A DNA stretch of 64,000 bases from UBA6183 sp943372215 (GTDB lineage: Bacteria > Bacteroidota > Bacteroidia > UKL13-3). A model generated the notes under the pieces. That model made no database searches. It had not been told where the DNA came from and saw only the letters and a program-made list of their open reading frames with translations. Where the stretch lies: NCBI GenBank assembly GCA_943372215.1, contig CALRXU020000021.1:1-64000 (forward strand), given 5' to 3'. The position numbers and the translations under genes were made by a program. Below are positions 59,677 to 64,000 of the stretch, in pieces; position 1 is the first letter of the stretch; each line of letters starts with the position of its first letter.

Positions 59677-60234
59677 ATGGCATCAGCTTTCGGACATGCA
59701 GCGGCTGCAATTGCATTAAGCCAAACAGGCATTATTCAGCGCTGCTCTTGGAAGCTGCTTTTTTTGGGAGTCATGCTCAGTGTTTTACCTGATGCAGATA
59801 GCATTGGCTTCTTGTTTGGGGTGCCTTACGCTTCTTTTTGGGGACACCGTGGGTTTAGCCATTCTATTGTATTTGCAGCATTGATGGCTGTTTTTTGTCA
59901 AAAGGTATTTTTTGCTAAGGATAAAACGGGCTATCAACCCATTCGGGTATGGTTGTTTCTATTTTTAAGTTGTATTTCTCATGCCTTACTTGATGCCATG
60001 ACCACTGGCGGTTTGGGTGTTGCTTTTTTTGCCCCTTTCGACAATACCCGTTATTTTTTTCCATTCAGGCCCATCAAGGTTTCGCCCATTAATGTTAAAC
60101 TATTTTTTGAAGGTAAAGGGTTTGCCGTACTTAAAAGCGAGGCAGTATGGATTGGGCTGCCTACGCTACTCATTGTGCTGGTCTCCTATTTGGTTCGGGG
60201 AATTAAGGGTAGGCCTGTTACGCGCAATAAATAA
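59677..60234 (+). CDS. YdjM-like inner-membrane metal-dependent hydrolase
   Basis: This 185-residue membrane protein belongs to the YdjM/YbcI family (Pfam PF04307). It has the N-terminal His/Ala-rich ASAFGHAAAAIAL, the conserved PDADSIGF acidic motif, HRGFSHS with the paired histidines, and a later SHALLDAMTTGG, so the metal ligands are intact. It spans the membrane about four times. The family member YdjM is LexA-regulated in E. coli; the substrate is unknown. A one-mismatch -7 box (GATATTTG, 59642-59649) precedes it. Confidence 0.88.
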   Translation: MASAFGHAAAAIALSQTGIIQRCSWKLLFLGVMLSVLPDADSIGFLFGVPYASFWGHRGFSHSIVFAALMAVFCQKVFFAKDKTGYQPIRVWLFLFLSCISHALLDAMTTGGLGVAFFAPFDNTRYFFPFRPIKVSPINVKLFFEGKGFAVLKSEAVWIGLPTLLIVLVSYLVRGIKGRPVTRNK

Positions 60235-60302
60235 ATGCTTGTTTAACGAGGCAATTGTTTTATTCAACTGATTGATTAAATTGCAGTTAAAATAACTAAA
60301 CA

Positions 60303-61163
60303 ATGAAACACAAAATACACCTATTTGCTTACCTCGTAGCGTTTGCCGTTGTACTATCAGCCTGCAAAAAGGAGGACGACAAAGAAGCTACTCCAACACC
60401 AACCCAAGCCGTTGATGAATTTAAAACCATTCCAACAACATTTACCCAAAAGGTAATGATGGAGCGTTATACCGGAGAATGGTGCGTAAACTGCCCTGAT
60501 GCCGCCAAATATATTGATGCAATAGCGGTTAAGTATCCTACTAAGTTTGCTGTAGCTGGTGTACACCAAGGTGATTGGTTAGAAATTCCACAGTTAACCA
60601 CATTAAAAGACCATTTGGGTGGCATTGGTGGGTATCCGCGTGCTTCTATCAACCGCGTGCCTGCTCAAAATACCACAAACGGACAAGATGGCCTTGTTGT
60701 TTATAGCAGAGGCAATTGGGAAGCCAACGTTGACCGTCTGGTTGATGCAGGTTCGACAAAAACAGCCAAAGCAGGATTGGCCATTGAGTCAAGCATTACC
60801 GACAATAAGTTATCCATTAAAGTGCATTGTGGTTTTGCCGCCAATTTAAACAGCGATACCCGTTTAACAGTATACTTATTAGAAGACCAAATTACTGCGG
60901 TAAAACAAATTGGAGCAACCACCAATCCTTACATCCATGATAATGTATTGCGTAAAGTAATTACTGGTGGGTTAGGTGATGCCATAGACATGAAAACAGG
61001 TAATTATTTGTTAAAAGAGTTCAAGGATATTGATATTTCTACCTACAAAAAGGAGAATCTTAAAATTGTGGCATTTATTAATACCATTGGAGCATCAAGT
61101 AATGCCCATCAGATTGTAAATGTGCAACAGGCAAAAGCTGGAGTAACTCAAAAATACGATTAA
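60303..61163 (+). CDS. Omp28-related outer membrane lipoprotein
   Basis: This 286-residue lipoprotein has a lipobox VLSAC (Cys21) and a short Asp/Thr-rich spacer. Residues 45-160 contain the Omp28-type (Pfam PF11551) thioredoxin-like domain: MMERYTGEWCVNCPDAAKY with Cys61 and Cys64 as a CxxC pair, VAGVHQGDWLEIPQL, and YPRASINR with a cis-Pro. A beta domain follows to the C-terminus. Redox activity is plausible from the CxxC but not proven; Omp28 is a surface antigen in Porphyromonas. A strong terminator follows. Confidence 0.9.
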   Translation: MKHKIHLFAYLVAFAVVLSACKKEDDKEATPTPTQAVDEFKTIPTTFTQKVMMERYTGEWCVNCPDAAKYIDAIAVKYPTKFAVAGVHQGDWLEIPQLTTLKDHLGGIGGYPRASINRVPAQNTTNGQDGLVVYSRGNWEANVDRLVDAGSTKTAKAGLAIESSITDNKLSIKVHCGFAANLNSDTRLTVYLLEDQITAVKQIGATTNPYIHDNVLRKVITGGLGDAIDMKTGNYLLKEFKDIDISTYKKENLKIVAFINTIGASSNAHQIVNVQQAKAGVTQKYD

Positions 61164-61183
61164 CTATTTTTTCCTAATTGTAG

Positions 61184-61220
61184 AAAAGGAATGGCTATTT
61201 GTGGTCATTCCTTTTTTTTT
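61184..61220 (+). terminator. Terminator of the Omp28 gene
   Basis: A stem of AAAAGGAATG with its complement CATTCCTTTT, plus two weaker pairs, is followed by a run of nine T, 21 bp past the stop. Confidence 0.88.
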
Positions 61221-61548
61221 ATAAAACTTGGTATTTTTCTACGTTCATCATATCCGCAAGCCAAAACAATAATGGTGGTATTTTGTTTGGTCAAATCATT
61301 TTATGGCCTGTTTGTTTCTTTTTTCGGGGTGTTTTATTTTTTTTAGAAAGGGAAGTGAACAACACTTACCAGCCAATAGCTACGAATTCTCAACCAAAGT
61401 CAACGATTGCTCAAAATGACACAAGTAAATTCACCCTTGTTGTAAATTGTAGGGGTAATTATCAAGTGCTTGAGGTGTTTAAACAACGGTTTATACATAA
61501 AAGTTTTACAGAAAATTAGCCTGAATCAACCATTAAAGTCCACAAAAG

Positions 61549-61570
61549 AAGCCCGAATAACATCGGGCTT
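61549..61570 (-). terminator. Terminator of the MMPL exporter gene
   Basis: AAGCCCGA and TCGGGCTT (8-bp perfect arms, 6-nt loop) lie just after the stop at 61576. On the minus strand they are followed by a T-rich tail. Confidence 0.75.
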
Positions 61571-61575
61571 TTCTT

Positions 61576-63939
61576 TTATTCGTCACTATCAGTTGGTTCT
61601 GGTTCTAGTTCCACCAAAGTGGTGCCAAATTCCTTTTTGTTGTTAATGGATTTTTCAAGGGTAAGCAACATAGACGGGAGCAACAATAAATTCATCAACA
61701 TGCCAAAAAACAAGGATAATGAAGTAAGTATGCCTAAGGCAATGGTTCCTCCAAAATCGCTGGCTGCAAATATGATAAAGCCAGCAAACAAAGCCACCGC
61801 AGTATAAATGATACTGGGTCCTGCTTCTCTTAAACTTTCGGGAATGGCTTCTTTCATATCCCAATTGTGCTTTTTAAGGGAGTTGCGGTATTTGGCCAGA
61901 TAATGGATGGTAAAATCAACCACAATACCGTAAGCCACAGAAAATATAATAATGGTGGATGGTTTTAAGCGAATGTCGAAAAACCCCATGATACCTAAGG
62001 TAATTAAAAGCGGAACAATATTAGGCACCAATGATATGAGCACCATTCTCCAGCTAAAAAACAAAAAGGCCATCATAATGGATATAATGATTAGTGCAGC
62101 AACCATGCTTTGCAGCAGGTTTTCTACCAGGTAATCATTGCCTTTTAAAAAGATTAGGCTGGTTCCTGTTAAGGTTACCGTATATTTGTCTTTCGGGAAA
62201 ATTTCATCCACAATTTTTTGTACCCGTTTGTTCACCTCTTTCATCTCTACAGAACCCACATCGGCCATTTGGATGCTGATACGTGCCATTTGGTAATTGC
62301 TGTCAACCATGCTTTTAAGCAATCCTCCGCTTACGGGGCTGTTTTTGGGCATATATCCAATCAGTTCTGTAATATCTAATGCACTAGGGATAATATAAAA
62401 CCGTTCATCCCCATTGTGGTAACCCTGGTTGGCAAATTTTAAAAAATCAACCATAGAAACCGCTTTGCTAAATTCAGGGAAAGTGGCCAACTCTTTTTGT
62501 AATCGGTTCATCTTTTGCAATGTGCTGATATCCCTTACCCCATTTTTGCGTTTGGTGTCTATCCTAATCTCGTATGGCAATACTCCTTTAAGCTCTTTCT
62601 CAAAAAACTTTAAATCGGTATATACTTTATCTTTCTGAGGCATATCATCCACCACATAACCTAAAGTTCTCACTTTTAAACTACCATAAACAGCAACTAT
62701 ACACAGTAACAATGTAACCAAGTAAATTGTTTTTCGGTGTTTATAAACCATGTTATTGCACCAAAGCATGATGTTGTTTAACCGCACCCCATCAAGGTGT
62801 TTAGTGTGGCTTAGTTTGGGAGGAGGCAGGTAGCTATATACAATAGGAATAAACACCAACGATACTATATATATGAACATGATGTTTAAGCCAGAGATAA
62901 TGGAAAACTGATCAAGTACAGCGCTGCCTGAAAAACTAAACACACAGAAACCCACAGCAGTAGTTACATTGGTTAAAAAAAGCGGTAATCCGTTTTTTGA
63001 AATCAGGCGTAAAATGGCCAGCATTTTATTGCCATGTGCCCGATATTCCTGGTGATATACATTGAGCAAATAAATGCAATTTTGTATCCCAATAATCACC
63101 ATTAATGGCGGGATTAATCCGGTTAAAATGGTGATTTTATAGCCGAATAAGTGGATGCTTCCCAAGGTGCAAAATACCCCAATAACCACCACAATAAGGG
63201 AGAAAATAACGGCAGAGTAGAAGCGGAAAAACAAGAAAATAAACAACGCGGTAACAGCTATGCTTAAATAGGTAAATATTTTAATTTCAGCAGCCACTTT
63301 GCTGGCATAAATGGTCCGCACATAGGGCAAGCCTGAGTAATGAACCTCAATACCATGTTTTTTGCCAAATTGGGTACAAACGCCTTCTATTTCATTTACC
63401 AAAGGGATGCGTTCTTTGCTATCAAGTTTCTTTTTATTTAAGGTAATGGCAAGCAAAGCCACATTTCCTGCATCATTATACAATAACCCCTTATATAAGG
63501 GCAATGAAAGAATAACCCCTTTCAGGGAATCCATCTCTTGTTGCGTTTTAACAATGCCAGTTATAATGGGTTTAAGTTCAAGCTGGTGTTTTTCATCATT
63601 GCGATAGGGCATGTAGATATTTGCTACAGAAATAGCCTTTTCTACTCCCGTAATCTGTTCCACTTGTTTGTTTAAGGCCACCAGTTCATTAAAAAAGTTT
63701 TTTTCAAACAATTTATCCGATTGGATACCTACAGCTAAAATATTTCCATCTTCCCCATAGGTTTCTTTAAACTTGGTGTATTCAATAAAATCAGGGTCTG
63801 AGTCGGGAATAATCTTCGCAAAATCATAAGTCATTTGCACACGAGTTGCAAAAAAAACAAAAACAACTGTAATGATGCCTAAAGCTACCAGAAACCAAAA
63901 TCTGTTGCGTATAACGTAAGTCCCGAATTTTTGCCACAT
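61576..63939 (-). CDS. MMPL/RND-family membrane exporter
   Basis: This 787-residue inner-membrane protein has the RND/MMPL plan: one helix (WFLVALGIITVVFVFFATRV), a large periplasmic loop (about 35-225), five to six helices (about 230-380) with GLIPPLMVIIGIQNCIYLLN, another helix and loop, then a second set of helices with FSVAYGIVVDFTIHYLAKYR, which carries the charged residue typical of proton-driven members. It probably exports a lipid or small molecule, or assists sterol-sensing-type transport; the substrate is unknown. No membrane-fusion or TolC partner is adjacent. I use the ATG at 63939 (MWQKFGTYVIRNRF). The right end of the window holds only its 5' flank. Confidence 0.88.
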   Translation of the reverse strand: MWQKFGTYVIRNRFWFLVALGIITVVFVFFATRVQMTYDFAKIIPDSDPDFIEYTKFKETYGEDGNILAVGIQSDKLFEKNFFNELVALNKQVEQITGVEKAISVANIYMPYRNDEKHQLELKPIITGIVKTQQEMDSLKGVILSLPLYKGLLYNDAGNVALLAITLNKKKLDSKERIPLVNEIEGVCTQFGKKHGIEVHYSGLPYVRTIYASKVAAEIKIFTYLSIAVTALFIFLFFRFYSAVIFSLIVVVIGVFCTLGSIHLFGYKITILTGLIPPLMVIIGIQNCIYLLNVYHQEYRAHGNKMLAILRLISKNGLPLFLTNVTTAVGFCVFSFSGSAVLDQFSIISGLNIMFIYIVSLVFIPIVYSYLPPPKLSHTKHLDGVRLNNIMLWCNNMVYKHRKTIYLVTLLLCIVAVYGSLKVRTLGYVVDDMPQKDKVYTDLKFFEKELKGVLPYEIRIDTKRKNGVRDISTLQKMNRLQKELATFPEFSKAVSMVDFLKFANQGYHNGDERFYIIPSALDITELIGYMPKNSPVSGGLLKSMVDSNYQMARISIQMADVGSVEMKEVNKRVQKIVDEIFPKDKYTVTLTGTSLIFLKGNDYLVENLLQSMVAALIIISIMMAFLFFSWRMVLISLVPNIVPLLITLGIMGFFDIRLKPSTIIIFSVAYGIVVDFTIHYLAKYRNSLKKHNWDMKEAIPESLREAGPSIIYTAVALFAGFIIFAASDFGGTIALGILTSLSLFFGMLMNLLLLPSMLLTLEKSINNKKEFGTTLVELEPEPTDSDE

Positions 63940-64000
63940 AAAATTTAAGTTGTGCGAATCTATGCAAATAATTAAGGAACATGACAATTTATTGCATAGC

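Larger units (their letters stand above)
61164..61575. other. Intergenic stretch between the Omp28 and MMPL genes
   Basis: About 400 bp with a terminator at each end. The middle is T-rich on the plus strand. A 106-codon frame (61199-61519) starts inside the terminator stem and has a low-complexity hydrophobic start, so I do not call it a gene. Nothing else is recognised. Confidence 0.6.

Noticed and set aside
61199..61519. 106-codon plus-strand frame after the Omp28 gene
   Set aside because: It begins inside the terminator stem and T run and has no promoter or recognisable domain.

Overview
The window comes from a chromosome of the phylum Bacteroidota, probably a Sphingobacteriales- or Chitinophagales-type aerobe; I cannot place it more finely from sequence alone. 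The evidence is several secreted proteins with C-terminal type IX secretion (T9SS) sorting domains, one CHU_C-type domain, an Omp28-like lipoprotein, a LuxE-like enzyme, a split transhydrogenase, the archaeal-type ProRS, AT-rich DNA, and the Bacteroidota primary promoter element TAnnTTTG in front of at least sixteen genes. No tRNA, rRNA, CRISPR array, insertion sequence or integrase was recognised.

Layout. 1-974 is the start of a secreted gene running off the left edge (minus strand). 1-9.9 kb holds typA, a sugar permease of the FHS family, a small secreted peptide with a LytS/LytTR two-component pair, a MORN/VWA protein, and a TetR-like regulator followed by an ABC1 kinase. 10-21.6 kb holds a PNGase F-like T9SS protein, etfBA, a TPR protein, a patatin phospholipase, a FadL-like outer membrane protein, a low-complexity lipoprotein, proS, a conserved unknown and folA. 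21.7-34.9 kb holds a giant beta-helix T9SS protein, a lipoprotein/esterase pair, the proton-translocating transhydrogenase operon, a histone-deacetylase-like amidohydrolase, a small acidic protein, a LuxE-like acyl-protein synthetase and pckA.

34.9-42.4 kb is the accessory part. It contains a decayed-looking short ORF with a helically phased CGAA array, and a tightly coupled minus-strand operon encoding a phage-repressor-type HTH protein, a small FNGTEG/CPxxC protein, a seven-helix membrane protein and a membrane-anchored coiled coil. It also holds two unknown small genes and two large secreted proteins whose DNA looks GC-richer than their surroundings. This is the best place to look for an undescribed system.

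42.5-64 kb returns to housekeeping and envelope genes: gltA-lptE-TPR-secG, a TonB receptor with a secreted partner, a T9SS protein, a zinc-ribbon pseudouridine synthase, miaA, a GNAT-like and a cysteine-cluster protein, an ECF sigma factor overlapping a membrane-anchored beta-barrel protein, groESL, a YdjM-like membrane protein, an Omp28 lipoprotein and an MMPL/RND exporter.

The energy-metabolism genes (etfBA, gltA, pntAB, pckA) fit a respiring, gluconeogenesis-capable heterotroph. The secreted genes indicate heavy use of T9SS. Several starts were moved from upstream TTG codons to ATG because the TTG lies inside the promoter -7 element.
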